64,000 nucleotides of DNA from positions 1 through 64,000 of the forward strand of contig WGND01000012.1 in NCBI GenBank assembly GCA_016124805.1. The letters run 5' to 3'. Within the stretch, counting starts at the first letter, position 1. Every line of letters begins with the position of its first letter. Origin of the DNA: Hyphomicrobiales bacterium (GTDB lineage Bacteria > Pseudomonadota > Alphaproteobacteria > Parvibaculales > Parvibaculaceae). The notes beneath the pieces were generated by a model that saw nothing but the letters and a program-made list of their open reading frames with translations, was not told where the DNA came from and did not search any database. The translations under genes were made by a program, and so were the position numbers. Below are positions 20,280 to 29,749 of this stretch, in pieces.

Positions 20280-20906
20280 ATGACAATTCAGCTTCGCACA
20301 GCCACATCCCTGATGGCCCGCCGCAACCGCTTTGCCATGGCAGGCATGCTGATGTCGGCCCTGGCGCTCACCGGCTGCACCTCCGAACAGGCCTTCAGCG
20401 CCATCGGCCTGGGTGGCAGCACCACGGAAGAGGGCGGCACGGCAGATCGCCCCTGTCCGACTGTCGGTGTTCTGGCTGAAACGGATCACATCACGGTGTT
20501 TAACGGTCGCGGCAATGACCTGACCGATGTGGTGCTGCGCGCCGAGACCGGCAAGGCTGTGACCCAGTGCACCTATAATCTCACCGATTCGACGATTTCC
20601 TTTGATATCGCCTTTGATGGCCTGGCCGAGCTTGGGCCTGCCGCCACTTCGCGCACCCAGACGGTCACGACCTATGTCGCCGTCATGCGCCGTTTCGGCA
20701 AGAAGGTGAAAAAGCAGCTTTATGAAGTGCCGCTGGTTTTTGACGGCAATACCCGTCGTATCCAGTTCCTCAAAACGGTCGATGGCACCGTGGTGCCCTA
20801 TGGCGGTGATGCCGATGGCCGCATTTACGAGATTCTCGTTGGATTCCAGCTCACACCCGAGCAGCTGGCCTATAATCGCCGTGTGCCCCGCGTCCCGATC
20901 CGCTGA
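20280..20906 (+). CDS. Putative lipoprotein of unknown function
   Basis: The 208-aa product has a basic N-terminus (RRNRFAM), a hydrophobic stretch and a lipobox LALTGC with the lipidated Cys33, so it should be anchored in a membrane facing the periplasm. The mature part is Thr-rich and probably beta-rich, with two further cysteines (RPCPTVG and TQCTYNL) that could pair. I do not recognise a named domain. The start ATG at 20280 is preceded by GGAACGAG. It is divergent from ispH and precedes the glycine riboswitch region. Confidence 0.85.
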   Translation: MTIQLRTATSLMARRNRFAMAGMLMSALALTGCTSEQAFSAIGLGGSTTEEGGTADRPCPTVGVLAETDHITVFNGRGNDLTDVVLRAETGKAVTQCTYNLTDSTISFDIAFDGLAELGPAATSRTQTVTTYVAVMRRFGKKVKKQLYEVPLVFDGNTRRIQFLKTVDGTVVPYGGDADGRIYEILVGFQLTPEQLAYNRRVPRVPIR

Positions 20907-20984
20907 GGCGGGCCTGAATCTTTTATATTTGAACTGAATCCAGTGGATAACTCGGCCCGCGCGCTGAGTCCGCGCGTCGCGGCG

Positions 20985-21012
20985 TTGACTCTGCTGCGCC
21001 GCCACATATTAT
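20985..21012 (+). promoter_or_regulatory. Probable promoter of the glycine riboswitch-gcv operon
   Basis: TTGACT (20985-20990) and TATTAT (21007-21012) are separated by 16 bp, close to a sigma70-type promoter. Transcription would begin about 21018-21020, just before the first riboswitch stem at 21032. Confidence 0.65.
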
Positions 21013-21031
21013 CAGTCGACATACAGATGAT

Positions 21032-21232
21032 CCCTGCGGGAGAGTCTGTGGCAGGGTCACCTGCGCACAGCGCCGAAGGAGCAACCGCCCCGGAAACTCT
21101 CAGGCAACCGGACCGCAGGGGGATGAATCTCTGGAAAGCAGTCAGATCTTCGGGTCTGCCTCACCGACGGGCGTAAGTGGACGGGCCTCTGGCTCCACCC
21201 CATGAAATCTCTCAGGTTCCGCGACAGAGGGG
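21032..21232 (+). promoter_or_regulatory. Tandem glycine riboswitch upstream of gcvT
   Basis: Two glycine aptamers lie in a row. The first has a perfect 8-bp P1 (CCCTGCGG 21032-21039 with CCGCAGGG 21113-21120) and the conserved core GCGCCGAAGGAGCAA and GGAAACTCTCAGGCAACCGGAC. The second (about 21126-21232) repeats the core as CACCGACGGGCGTAAG and GAAATCTCTCAGGTTCCG, closed by TCTCTG with CAGAGG. In known cases glycine binding turns on the glycine cleavage genes. The gcvT start is about 85 nt downstream. I did not identify a clear terminator in that gap, so control may act on translation. Confidence 0.93.
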
Positions 21233-21317
21233 GCACTATCGATCGGTCGTTTCGACCATGGATAGTGGATTCCCACGAGTCGCGTGCCGTTCGCAAGTTG
21301 AACGCGCAGGAAACCTG

Positions 21318-22466
21318 ATGACGCAAGCCGCTGCCCATGACGATCTGAAAATCACCCCGCTTCATGCCCTGCATATCGAGCTCGGCGCGAAAATGGTGCC
21401 CTTCGCCGGCTATGACATGCCGGTGCAATATCCCATGGGCGTGCTCAACGAGCATCTGCACACGCGCGCCAAGGCCGGCCTTTTCGATGTCTCCCATATG
21501 GGGCAGGCCTGGATTGAAGGCCCGGATTTTGAAACCGTCGCCGGGGCGATGGAGGCCCTTGTGCCCGGTGACCTGCTGGCGCTTGCCCCCGGTGCGATCC
21601 GCTACACACAGCTCACCAATAATGGCGGCGGTATTCTCGATGACCTCATGATCACGCGCCCAGCCGAGGCTGACCGCGCCAACAGCCTGTTCATCATCGT
21701 CAATGCGGCCTGCAAGGACGAGGATTTCAAACATATCGCCGCCAACATGCCGACAGGCGTTGCACTGAAACCCATCACGGATCGTGCCTTGATCGCGCTT
21801 CAGGGCCCAACTGCCGCCGATGTTTTCGCAGGCTTTGCGCCTGAGGCAGTCGAGATGAACTTCATGACGGCCCGCGCCATGAATGTGGCCGGCATACCCT
21901 GTCTCGTCAGCCGCTCGGGCTATACCGGCGAAGATGGTTACGAGATTTCGGTGCCGGAAAAAGACGCCGTCGCGCTGACGCAAAAACTTCTCGCCCATGC
22001 AGATGTTGCGCCCATCGGTCTTGGCGCGCGGGACTCGCTGCGTCTTGAGGCCGGTCTCTGCCTTTACGGGCATGACATCAATCATCAGACATCGCCTGTC
22101 GAGGCCGCACTCCTCTGGTCGATCTCCAAGCGCCGCCGCGCCGAAGGCGGCTTTCCCGGCGCGGCTATCGTGCAGAAGCAGATTGCCGAGGGCGTGACCC
22201 GCAAGCGCGTCGGCATTCTGCCCGAGGGCAAGGCACCTGCGCGCGAAGGCACAGGCATTGCCGATGAGCAGGGCAATGTGCTCGGCATCATCACCAGTGG
22301 CGGCTATGGCCCCACCGTGGGTGGTCCCATCGCCATGGGCTATATCGACATTGCCCACGCCAAGCCGGGCACAAAGATTTTTCTCGCCGTGCGCGGCAAG
22401 GATCGCCCCGCGCAGGTCGTCACCATGCCATTCATCGAGAAACGTTTTCACCGGACCAAACCGTAA
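21318..22466 (+). CDS. gcvT: Glycine cleavage system T protein (aminomethyltransferase)
   Basis: GcvT moves the methylene group from the H-protein-bound aminomethyl to tetrahydrofolate, releasing ammonia. I start it at the ATG at 21318 (382 aa, AGGAAA upstream); the ORF-track start lies inside the riboswitch. Family segments include LGAKMVPFAGYDMPVQYPMGVLNEH near the N-terminus, LFDVSHMGQ, SRSGYTGEDGYEI (folate site) and LGARDSLRLEAGLCLYGHDI. It opens gcvT-gcvH-gcvPA-gcvPB, all under the riboswitch. Confidence 0.97.
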   Translation: MTQAAAHDDLKITPLHALHIELGAKMVPFAGYDMPVQYPMGVLNEHLHTRAKAGLFDVSHMGQAWIEGPDFETVAGAMEALVPGDLLALAPGAIRYTQLTNNGGGILDDLMITRPAEADRANSLFIIVNAACKDEDFKHIAANMPTGVALKPITDRALIALQGPTAADVFAGFAPEAVEMNFMTARAMNVAGIPCLVSRSGYTGEDGYEISVPEKDAVALTQKLLAHADVAPIGLGARDSLRLEAGLCLYGHDINHQTSPVEAALLWSISKRRRAEGGFPGAAIVQKQIAEGVTRKRVGILPEGKAPAREGTGIADEQGNVLGIITSGGYGPTVGGPIAMGYIDIAHAKPGTKIFLAVRGKDRPAQVVTMPFIEKRFHRTKP

Positions 22467-22499
22467 CAGGGTCGGCATCAGCATCATCAGGGGAACCAC

Positions 22500-22877
22500 A
22501 TGAGCGAAATTCGATATACAGACCAGCATGAATGGGTGCGCGTGGAAGGCGATATCGCCACCATCGGCATCACCGACTATGCGCAGGAACAGCTGGGCGA
22601 TGTTGTCTATGTCGAGCTGCCCGAAGTCGGCACGCAGATTGCGGCAGGCGATGAGGCCGCTGTTGTCGAAAGCGTCAAGGCGGCAAGCGAAGTGTATGCC
22701 CCCGTCAGCGGCGAGGTGATCGAGGTCAATGAGGATCTCGACGGATCGCCCGCCGGTGTCAATGAAGACGCCATGGGCAGCGGCTGGTTCATCAAGATGA
22801 AAATCGAAGACATGGATGAACTCGACAAGCTCATGGATGAAGACAGCTACAAATCCTTCGTCGAAGGGCTCGACTGA
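22500..22877 (+). CDS. gcvH: Glycine cleavage system H protein
   Basis: The 125-aa lipoyl carrier shuttles the aminomethyl group between the P, T and L proteins. The lipoyl lysine is in [18 protein letters not shown]. The N-terminal [29 protein letters not shown] is standard. AGGGGA lies just before the ATG, and gcvT ends 33 bp upstream. Length and motif order are normal. Confidence 0.98.
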   Translation: MSEIRYTDQHEWVRVEGDIATIGITDYAQEQLGDVVYVELPEVGTQIAAGDEAAVVESVKAASEVYAPVSGEVIEVNEDLDGSPAGVNEDAMGSGWFIKMKIEDMDELDKLMDEDSYKSFVEGLD

Positions 22878-22926
22878 ACCGGGCCTGCCGACACGTCACA
22901 AGCATTCACTCAACGAGGCATTTTAT

Positions 22927-24291
22927 ATGCGTTATCTCCCACTGACAGAGGCAGATCGCACCGACATGCTCCAGGTCATCGGGGCCGGTCTTGCCGGTGT
23001 CAAATCCGTCGACGATCTGTTCCGCGATGTGCCAACCCATGCCCGCCTTGACGGGCCGGTCGATCTGCCGAGCCGCATGGGGGAACTGGAAGTGGAGCGT
23101 GCGCTCTCGCGCATGGCCGCCAAAAATGTCTCGGCAGGGTCAGTGCCCTTCTTTGTCGGGGCAGGCGCCTATCGCCATCATGTGCCTTCCGCTGTGGATC
23201 ATCTGATCCAGCGTTCGGAATTTCTCACCTCTTACACGCCCTATCAGCCCGAAGTGACGCAAGGCACACTGCAATATCTCTTCGAGTTCCAGTCGCAGGT
23301 CGCCATGCTCACCGGCATGGATGTCGCCAATGCCTCCATGTATGACGGCTCCACCGGTTGCGGCGAGGCCGTGCTCATGGCCCATCGCATCACCAAGCGG
23401 CGCAAGGCGATCCTGTCGGGCACGCTCCATCCGCAATATCGCGCGGTGGTGGAAAACCTCTCCGACTTTGCCGGCGACATTGTCGAGGCCCTGCCGCCCG
23501 CTCTGCCGGACCGGACCGAAGACATCATTTCCCGCATCACCGATGACACAAGCTGCGTGGTCGTACAGACGCCGGGCATCTTTGGCGGGTTGCATGATCT
23601 CAGCGCCATTGCGGACGCCGCCCACGCCAAGGGCGCGCTTCTCATTGCCGTTGTCACCGAAGTCGTCTCGCTCGGCCTTGTCACGCCCCCCGGCGAAATG
23701 GGTGCCGACATCGTCGTCGGCGAAGGCCAGTCCATCGGCAACGGGCTTAATTTCGGCGGGCCTTATGTCGGCCTCTTCGCCACGCGCCAGAAATATGTCC
23801 GCCAGATGCCGGGCCGCCTGTGCGGCCTGACGAAGGATGCCGAGGGCAAGCGCGGCTTCGTGCTGACGCTCTCGACGCGCGAGCAGCATATCCGCCGTGA
23901 GAAGGCGACATCCAACATCTGCACCAATTCCGGTCTCTGTTCGCTCGCCTTCACCATCCATCTTTCGCTTCTGGGCGAGGAAGGTTTCACCCGGCTGGCC
24001 CGCATCAATCACGCCAATGCCGTGGACCTGGCGACCCGTCTGGGCGCGGTGCCCGGCGTTGAAGTGCTGAACGAGGCCTTCTTCAATGAATTCACGCTCC
24101 GCCTGCCGCGTCCGGCAGCCGACATCGTGGATGCGCTCGCCGACAGGCATGTGCTGGGCGGTGTGCCCGCCTCGCGTCTCATGCCGGGCGTTGCCGGGGT
24201 TGAAAATCTGCTTCTCGTCGCCTCGACCGAAATCAATACCGATGAAGATCGCGCCGCCTTTGCAGCCGCGCTCAAGGAGGTGCTCGCATGA
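22927..24291 (+). CDS. gcvPA: Glycine dehydrogenase (decarboxylating) subunit 1
   Basis: This is the N-terminal half of a split P protein. It forms a heterotetramer with GcvPB that decarboxylates glycine. I use the ATG at 22927 (454 aa), 49 bp after gcvH; the ORF-track extension overlaps gcvH in another frame. Typical segments are [62 protein letters not shown] and [12 protein letters not shown]. It lacks the PLP lysine, which is in GcvPB. The gcvPB ATG overlaps its stop (ATGA). Confidence 0.97.
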   Translation: MRYLPLTEADRTDMLQVIGAGLAGVKSVDDLFRDVPTHARLDGPVDLPSRMGELEVERALSRMAAKNVSAGSVPFFVGAGAYRHHVPSAVDHLIQRSEFLTSYTPYQPEVTQGTLQYLFEFQSQVAMLTGMDVANASMYDGSTGCGEAVLMAHRITKRRKAILSGTLHPQYRAVVENLSDFAGDIVEALPPALPDRTEDIISRITDDTSCVVVQTPGIFGGLHDLSAIADAAHAKGALLIAVVTEVVSLGLVTPPGEMGADIVVGEGQSIGNGLNFGGPYVGLFATRQKYVRQMPGRLCGLTKDAEGKRGFVLTLSTREQHIRREKATSNICTNSGLCSLAFTIHLSLLGEEGFTRLARINHANAVDLATRLGAVPGVEVLNEAFFNEFTLRLPRPAADIVDALADRHVLGGVPASRLMPGVAGVENLLLVASTEINTDEDRAAFAAALKEVLA

Positions 24292-25865
24292 CTGCCATGA
24301 ACAATCAGGGTCGCCCCACAGGCACTGGCATGTCCTCAAATCGTGAAACGCCCACCTTCACCGGCAACCGCGCCCTGCAGCTGGAAGAGCCGCTGATCTT
24401 CGAACGCGACAATCCCGGTGCCTGCGGCGTGGACTTCGATGAGCCGAAGGCTTTCACGCCCCGGCTCGGCAAGCTCGCGCGCAAGGGCAGCATTGGTCTG
24501 CCCGGTCTCTCCGAGCCTGAAGTCATCCGCCATTATGTGCGTCTGTCTTCGAAAAACTTTTCCATTGATGCCGGGCTTTATCCGCTTGGTTCCTGCACCA
24601 TGAAGCATAATCCGCGCCTCAACGAGAAGATGGCGCGCCTGCCGGGCTTTGGTGATGTGCATCCCCTTCAGCCGGTCAAGACCGTGCAAGGTGCGCTTGA
24701 ACTCATGGATACGCTCAGCCATTGGCTCAAAGTGCTGACCGGCATGCCCGCCGTGGCGCTTTCGCCCAAGGCAGGCGCCCATGGCGAGCTTTGCGGCATG
24801 ATGGCCATTCAGGCCGCGCTGAAAGCACGTGGCGAAGACGCCACCCGCAAGCGCGTGCTGGTGCCTGAGTCAGCCCATGGCACAAACCCCGCCACGGCAG
24901 CCCTCATCGGCTACAAGGTCGATGCCATTCCGGCAACAGAAGATGGCCGCGTTGATCTTGCCGCCTTCAAGGCAAAGCTCGGGCCCGATGTTGCCGCCAT
25001 CATGCTCACCAATCCCAACACATGCGGCCTCTTCGAGCGCGATATCATCGAAATTGCCGATGCTGTGCATGAGGCAGGCGCCTTCTTCTATTGCGATGGC
25101 GCCAATTTCAACGCCATTGTCGGGCGTGTGCGCCCCGGCGATCTCGGCGTTGATGCCATGCATATCAATCTGCACAAGACCTTCTCCACGCCCCATGGCG
25201 GCGGTGGCCCCGGTGCCGGGCCGGTGGTGCTTTCCGAGGCGCTCGCGCCCTTCGCGCCGCTCCCCTATGTCACTCATGGCAAGGATGGTTTTGATCTTGT
25301 GGAGTCTGAAGCCGCCGCGGCCGCCGATGGCCAGCAGCCTTTCGGCCGCATGACGGCCTTCCACGGCCAGATGGGCATGTTTGTCCGCGCGCTTGCCTAT
25401 ATGATGAGTCATGGCTCCGATGGCCTGCGCCGCGTCGCCGAGGATGCCGTCCTCAATGCCAATTACATTCTGGCCTCGCTCAAGGACGATCTTTCTGCGC
25501 CCTTCGAAGGCCCTTGCATGCATGAGGCGCTATTCGATGACCGCTTCCTGAAAGGCACCGGCGTTGAAACGCTCGACTTCGCCAAGGCCATGATCGATGA
25601 GGGCTATCACCCCATGACCATGTATTTCCCGCTGGTCGTGCATGGCGCCCTGTTGATCGAGCCGACGGAAACCGAATCCAAGATGACGCTCGATCTCTTC
25701 ATCGCCACGCTGAAGGATCTCGCCCGCGCGACTAAATCCAACGACAAGGACCGTTTCCTCGGGGCGCCGCATTTTGCCCCCCGCCATCGACTGGACGAAA
25801 CAGCCGCCGCCCGTTCGCCCGTCCTGCGCTGGGGTGTCGACGTGCCGCGTCAGGCCGCCGATTAA
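24288..25865 (+). CDS. gcvPB: Glycine dehydrogenase (decarboxylating) subunit 2
   Basis: This 525-aa subunit carries the PLP cofactor. The Schiff-base lysine is about Lys297 in [22 protein letters not shown]. Other family marks are [14 protein letters not shown] and [18 protein letters not shown]. It is slightly long at the N-terminus ([29 protein letters not shown]), and an internal ATG (MSSNRE) is possible, but the 4-bp overlap with gcvPA favours the first. The L protein (lpd) needed for the full cycle is not in this window. Confidence 0.97.
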   Translation: MTAMNNQGRPTGTGMSSNRETPTFTGNRALQLEEPLIFERDNPGACGVDFDEPKAFTPRLGKLARKGSIGLPGLSEPEVIRHYVRLSSKNFSIDAGLYPLGSCTMKHNPRLNEKMARLPGFGDVHPLQPVKTVQGALELMDTLSHWLKVLTGMPAVALSPKAGAHGELCGMMAIQAALKARGEDATRKRVLVPESAHGTNPATAALIGYKVDAIPATEDGRVDLAAFKAKLGPDVAAIMLTNPNTCGLFERDIIEIADAVHEAGAFFYCDGANFNAIVGRVRPGDLGVDAMHINLHKTFSTPHGGGGPGAGPVVLSEALAPFAPLPYVTHGKDGFDLVESEAAAAADGQQPFGRMTAFHGQMGMFVRALAYMMSHGSDGLRRVAEDAVLNANYILASLKDDLSAPFEGPCMHEALFDDRFLKGTGVETLDFAKAMIDEGYHPMTMYFPLVVHGALLIEPTETESKMTLDLFIATLKDLARATKSNDKDRFLGAPHFAPRHRLDETAAARSPVLRWGVDVPRQAAD

Positions 25866-25901
25866 AAAAGTCCGTCATTGCCGGGCTATCGCAAAAACAG
25901 A

Positions 25902-25945
25902 CCTCACCCTGAGGAGGCGCATCAGCGCCGTCTCGAAGGGTGAGG
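25902..25945. repeat. REP-like palindrome (CCTCACCCTGAGGAG...AAGGGTGAGG)
   Basis: Outer arms CCTCACCCT and AGGGTGAGG enclose a second inverted repeat (GGCGC-ATCA-GCGCC). It lies 36 bp after gcvPB, directly preceded by CGTCATTGCCGGGCT, which looks like half of another common alphaproteobacterial repeat. It can fold as a terminator-like hairpin. The outer arms match those of the elements flanking glyS. Confidence 0.65.
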
Positions 25946-25960
25946 CATCCCGTCTTCGGT

Positions 25961-26743
25961 TTACACGCTCAGCAGCCGTTCCTGAAAAAAGCTGATGACG
26001 CGGTTGGCGGCGGCCTTGGTGGGTTCGCCCTCGCGGTCGATCAGGTCCTCGGTCAGCACCGAATGGGGATTGGGGGCAAGTGAATCCGGATTGGCATCCT
26101 TGTCCTCCAGCTCAATGCCTTCAAAGCCATCGCCCAGTTCGCGGCGCAGCGTGTCGAAGCGATCACCCGGCGACATCTTATCGCCCTTGAAGCGCAGGCC
26201 GAGCACCTTGTCGCCCTTGGCGCAGCGGGCTTTCACGCAGGCCAATTCTTCCGGGCTCACATGCAGCGCCGCCTTGCGCGCCTTGCCGATGGGGAAGGGG
26301 AGCGAGGGCTGCGCCAGCACCGGCGCCATCAGGATCGGGTCCATCATCATCGACAGCGCGAAATTGCCTGAAAAACACATGCCGACCGCGCCCACGCCCT
26401 TGCCGCCGGCTTCCTCATGGGCGTGGCGGGCAAGGGCCCGCAGCCAGTCCGTCACCGGGCTTGATCTGTGGCTTGCCAACACGTGGAATTCGCGGCTGAT
26501 GCAGATTTTGCTCATCGAGGAGAGCACATAGGGAATGCTCGGGTCGCGACCGGCCTCGCCCACCAGAAGTGGCATATAGACCCGGAACCCGGCAGCAGCC
26601 ACCCAGTCGGCAAAGCGCGTCACCTTGGGTGTGATGCCCGGTATCTCATGCATCACGATGACGGCGGGGCCGCGCCCGCGCACATAGACGGGCCTGGTTT
26701 CGCCCGCATGGGTGAATTCGGTCGGCGTATAATTGGAAAGCAT
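25961..26743 (-). CDS. Dienelactone hydrolase family protein
   Basis: The 260-aa alpha/beta hydrolase has the nucleophile motif GMCFSG, with Cys at residue 123, the same position as in classical dienelactone hydrolase. The oxyanion region is VIVMHEIPGI at about residue 30, and a C-terminal His is in APNPHSVLTEDL. The substrate is not predictable; these enzymes hydrolyse lactones or esters. I choose the ATG at 26743 with GGGGAGGAA upstream. It is downstream of the atp operon but is separated from it by a strong terminator at 26802. Confidence 0.9.
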   Translation of the reverse strand: MLSNYTPTEFTHAGETRPVYVRGRGPAVIVMHEIPGITPKVTRFADWVAAAGFRVYMPLLVGEAGRDPSIPYVLSSMSKICISREFHVLASHRSSPVTDWLRALARHAHEEAGGKGVGAVGMCFSGNFALSMMMDPILMAPVLAQPSLPFPIGKARKAALHVSPEELACVKARCAKGDKVLGLRFKGDKMSPGDRFDTLRRELGDGFEGIELEDKDANPDSLAPNPHSVLTEDLIDREGEPTKAAANRVISFFQERLLSV

Positions 26744-26801
26744 GCTGGTTCCTCCCCGCGATGTCATCCAAGGCTAGCCAATGGTGGCAGGGGGCGCCAC
26801 A

Positions 26802-26830
26802 AACAAAAACCCCGCCGGTGAGGGCGGGGT
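26802..26830 (-). terminator. Terminator of the F0 ATP synthase operon
   Basis: On the minus strand CCCCGCC and GGCGGGG form a 7-bp GC stem with a short loop, followed by TTTTTGTTT. It is 28 bp after the atpF stop. Confidence 0.85.
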
Positions 26831-26857
26831 CATGTGAGGGCGACAGATGCCGGGAAA

Positions 26858-27343
26858 TCAGTGCAGCTTGGAGCCCAGATCGCCGATCGCGCTTTCAATC
26901 AGCTTGGCATCGCGCGAGGCATCAACCTTCTCGGCAATCAGCAGGCGGGCAGCAGCCACGGCCACATCGGCGGCAGCGGCCTGAACATCCTGCACAGCCT
27001 GTGCTTCGGCCTGGGCAATCTTGTCATTGGCCATTTTCGTGCGGCGTTCGACCATCAGCTTCAGGGCATCACGTGTTTCCACCGCCAGGCTTTCGGCTTC
27101 AGCCTTGGCCTGCACCAGAATGTCTTCGGCTTCCTTCATCGCTTCGCGCTGCTTGCGCTGATAGGAGGCGAGCAGCTGCTGGGCTTCCTCGCGCAGGCGG
27201 CGGGCTTCTTCCAGCTCATCGGCAATGGCCTGGCGGCGCTTGTCCAGCGAGCCCGTCACCATGGCCGGCACCTTCATATAGAGGGCGATGGCGATGAAGA
27301 TGAGAAGGCCCGACAGGACCCAGAATTCACCAGTGGCTAACAT
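26858..27343 (-). CDS. atpF: F0 ATP synthase subunit b
   Basis: The 161-aa subunit forms one arm of the peripheral stalk. An N-terminal membrane helix (FWVLSGLLIFIAIALYMKVP) is followed by a long, charged coiled coil (EARRLREEAQQLLASYQRKQREAMKEAEDILVQAKAEAE pattern). Its ATG overlaps the stop of the b' gene. It is the last gene of atpI-atpB-atpE-atpF'-atpF, the alphaproteobacterial F0-only operon; F1 genes are elsewhere. Confidence 0.97.
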   Translation of the reverse strand: MLATGEFWVLSGLLIFIAIALYMKVPAMVTGSLDKRRQAIADELEEARRLREEAQQLLASYQRKQREAMKEAEDILVQAKAEAESLAVETRDALKLMVERRTKMANDKIAQAEAQAVQDVQAAAADVAVAAARLLIAEKVDASRDAKLIESAIGDLGSKLH

Positions 27344-27906
27344 CAGGCGTCTCCCCGTCTGAGCGAGGCGGCAACGGCTTTTTCGACCGCGGCCTTGTCG
27401 CTGTCTTCGCCCAGCAGGCTGGACATGATGGCGCTGGTCACTTCGGTCGCGACACCGGCGACATTGGCAAGCGCGGCGGTCTTGCTCGCCTGGATTTCGG
27501 CTTCAGCGGCTGTCGCCTTGTCGGACAGTTCGCTTTCAATTTCATGGCGCTGACGATCCGTCTCGGCGGTCAGTTCGTCGCGTGTCTTCTGGGCAATCTC
27601 ATGGGCCTTGGCGCGGGCATCAGCAAGGGCTGCTTCATACGCGGCAATGGCTTCATCCGTCTTGGCCTTGGACTGGGCGGCCTGATCAAGATCATCGGCA
27701 ATCCGGTCGCGGCGTTCTTCCAGAACGGTCGCAATACGTGGCAGGGCCACACGCGAGAGCAGCATGTAGAGAAGGCCGAATGTGATCGCGAGCCAGATCA
27801 GCTGCGATGCAAATGTCTCGGCATTGAACGGCGGAAACCCCGTTTCATGCCCGGCTTCAGGGACGTGGACTTCTTGAAAGACGTCCGTATGCGCCTCGTT
27901 GGCCAT
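27343..27906 (-). CDS. atpG: F0 ATP synthase subunit b'
   Basis: The 187-aa b' subunit pairs with b as a heterodimer stalk. About 25 polar residues precede the membrane helix (FASQLIWLAITFGLLYMLLSRVALPRI), followed by coiled coil to the end. The IWLAITFGLLY...ALPRI pattern and the preceding position distinguish it from b. Having both b and b' is typical of photosynthetic bacteria and alphaproteobacteria. Its stop overlaps the atpF start. Confidence 0.96.
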   Translation of the reverse strand: MANEAHTDVFQEVHVPEAGHETGFPPFNAETFASQLIWLAITFGLLYMLLSRVALPRIATVLEERRDRIADDLDQAAQSKAKTDEAIAAYEAALADARAKAHEIAQKTRDELTAETDRQRHEIESELSDKATAAEAEIQASKTAALANVAGVATEVTSAIMSSLLGEDSDKAAVEKAVAASLRRGDA

Positions 27907-28009
27907 GTCAGCCTCCAGTTAGTGCCTCAGGGGACACCGCAAGACGATCGATAAATCGGATACCGGCCAGGCGCGAGGCCCAGCCGGTCTCCACAAACTC
28001 GGGTTTCGC

Positions 28010-28234
28010 TTACGCGAAGAGCAGGATCAGAGCGACGAGCAGCGAGAAGATGCCCAGAGCTTCTGTCACGGCGAAGCCGAAAATCAAACGGCCGAACTGG
28101 CCATCGGCTGCCGACGGATTGCGCAGCGCGCCCGCCAGATAGTTGCCGAAAATTGTGCCGAGGCCGATGCCTGCGCCGCCCATGCCGAGGCAAGCGATAC
28201 CAGCGCCAATATATTTCGCTGCTTCTGCTTCCAT
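28010..28234 (-). CDS. atpE: F0 ATP synthase subunit c
   Basis: The 74-aa proteolipid forms the rotating ring. Two helices flank the polar loop RNPSAADGQ. The ion-binding carboxylate is Glu58 in [21 protein letters not shown]. The glycine-rich first helix is [15 protein letters not shown] see no extra polar residue set pointing to sodium coupling, so proton use is likely. The gap to atpB is about 100 bp and the gap to b' is also about 100 bp, unusually loose for this operon; structured intergenic RNA may favour c expression. Confidence 0.98.
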   Translation of the reverse strand: MEAEAAKYIGAGIACLGMGGAGIGLGTIFGNYLAGALRNPSAADGQFGRLIFGFAVTEALGIFSLLVALILLFA

Positions 28235-28338
28235 AACCAGTGCTCCTTAAGCTTCTTTGTAATGTTCAAGCGACCTGCCTCGTGCAGATCCGGACTTGTT
28301 CGTTGATGAGGTCGTACCGCGCCTTGGTCCTGGAAAGA

Positions 28339-29121
28339 TCAATGCGAGGGGTGCAATGCATCGTGAAGATACATGCAGGTGAGAATGGCGAAGACATAGG
28401 CCTGCAATGCCGCCACCAGCAGTTCAAGTGCCGTCAGGCCGACGATCATGGCCAGCGGCAGAACAGCCCCGGCAATGCCGATGCCGCCCATGGCGCCAAT
28501 CGAGATCACGAAGCCGGCGAAAACCTTCAGCGTGATGTGACCGGCAAGCATGTTGGCGAACAAACGAACCGAATGGCTGATTGGACGCGAAACATAGGAA
28601 ATCACTTCAATCATCACGACCAGTGGCAGCAGCAGCATGGGCACGCCGCTCGGCACGAAAAGGCCGAGGAATTTGGGGCCGTGCAGGACAAAGCCGATAA
28701 TGGTGACGCCAAGGAACACGGTCGCGGCCAGCGCGAAGGTCACGATGATATGGCTCGTCACGGTGAAGGCGTAAGGGAAGAGGCCGATCAGGTTCGCAAA
28801 CAGGATGAACATGAAGAGCGAGAAGATGAAGGGAAAGAAGCGCTGGGCATCATGGCCTGCACTGTCGCGGACCATGTCGGCAATGAACTGGTAAACCATC
28901 TCCACGGCGGACTGCATCCGACCGGGCACCATGGCGCGTGAGCGCACGGCGAAGAAGGAGAAGGCAAACACGGCAACTGCCGTCACCACCATCCAGAGGC
29001 TGGAATTTGTGAAAGAGGCGTCGATCCCGCCAATGTGGATAGGGATGATCGGGTGCACGATAAACTGGTGCAATGGATCGACGGGAAAACCCCCGCCTGC
29101 CTGTTCAGCGCCTGATGCCAC
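28339..29121 (-). CDS. atpB: F0 ATP synthase subunit a
   Basis: The 260-aa subunit a provides the proton half-channels next to the c ring. Five or six membrane helices are visible. The essential arginine is in [17 protein letters not shown], and the conserved end is [25 protein letters not shown]. The length fits bacterial homologs. It follows atpI by 74 bp on the minus strand. Confidence 0.97.
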   Translation of the reverse strand: MASGAEQAGGGFPVDPLHQFIVHPIIPIHIGGIDASFTNSSLWMVVTAVAVFAFSFFAVRSRAMVPGRMQSAVEMVYQFIADMVRDSAGHDAQRFFPFIFSLFMFILFANLIGLFPYAFTVTSHIIVTFALAATVFLGVTIIGFVLHGPKFLGLFVPSGVPMLLLPLVVMIEVISYVSRPISHSVRLFANMLAGHITLKVFAGFVISIGAMGGIGIAGAVLPLAMIVGLTALELLVAALQAYVFAILTCMYLHDALHPSH

Positions 29122-29195
29122 GACTGTGCCTCTGCCTTGCTACTTCTGCTTGGGGCTTGCGCCCCCTGAAATCTTTCCGCCGCGCCATCAAAGGG

Positions 29196-29534
29196 CTATT
29201 GGCCCATTTTATTTGTCGCCCGCAGCACATTCTTTACACCGGCCACAAACCCCAATCCCGTGAAGATCACGAGAAAAAGAGGGCCCGTGCCCGCCAGCCA
29301 GTCAATCGACCAGCCGATCCCCGCACCGACCAGAATGGCCGCCACGAATTCGGAGGACATGCGCATCGCCACGGCCATATCCGAGGCATCACCCGTCTCT
29401 CCAGGCCCTTCGGCCTCACCCGTCTTCACCGCCCTTGTCCGCTTGGCATCGGCGATGCGGCGGCCAAGATCGCTCAGTCGGTTCTTTTCTGCCTCTGGAA
29501 GACCCTTTTCAGGGCCGGAGCCGGATGACGTCAT
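29196..29534 (-). CDS. atpI: ATP synthase protein I (AtpI)
   Basis: AtpI aids c-ring assembly and may affect Mg2+ handling. I start at the ATG at 29534 (112 aa, AGGAG upstream); the ORF-track version adds 20 residues. A charged N-terminal half (LSDLGRRIADAKRTRA) is followed by two helices (FVAAILVGAGIGWSIDWLAG and GPLFLVIFTGLGFVAGVKNVLRA), the AtpI/Atp-synt_I pattern. It is the first gene of the F0 operon; its promoter should lie within 29535-29749. Confidence 0.93.
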   Translation of the reverse strand: MTSSGSGPEKGLPEAEKNRLSDLGRRIADAKRTRAVKTGEAEGPGETGDASDMAVAMRMSSEFVAAILVGAGIGWSIDWLAGTGPLFLVIFTGLGFVAGVKNVLRATNKMGQ

Positions 29535-29669
29535 GATCCGATAAACTCCTGTGCCAGTGCACGAAAACAGCCCTGTGAGGAAGTTAATTTCCACCCCAAG
29601 CCGCGCGCACCCTACTTGCGGTGCGTTTGGCTGTCAAGAACAGCAATGAAGCTTGTAAGCAACTGATAT

Positions 29670-29691
29670 AAAAGGATTTTTCAATCCTTTT
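29670..29691 (-). terminator. Palindrome with T-run after smc
   Basis: AAAAGGATT and AATCCTTTT form a 9-bp inverted repeat about 60 bp after the smc stop. On the minus strand the stem ends in TTTT. It probably separates smc from atpI; the rest of the 215-bp gap shows no gene. Confidence 0.55.
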
Positions 29692-29749
29692 CGCGGCTGC
29701 GGCATTAGGTCCCGAAGTGAGTCTTGCTTATGTGACCTCCAAGGGCCCG

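Noticed and set aside
21057-22529. 490-aa minus-strand ORF
   Set aside because: It is antisense to gcvT and the riboswitch; no domain is visible in its translation.
29122-29195. Possible small gene between atpB and atpI
   Set aside because: The 74-bp gap has no start codon with a ribosome site and no open frame of useful length.
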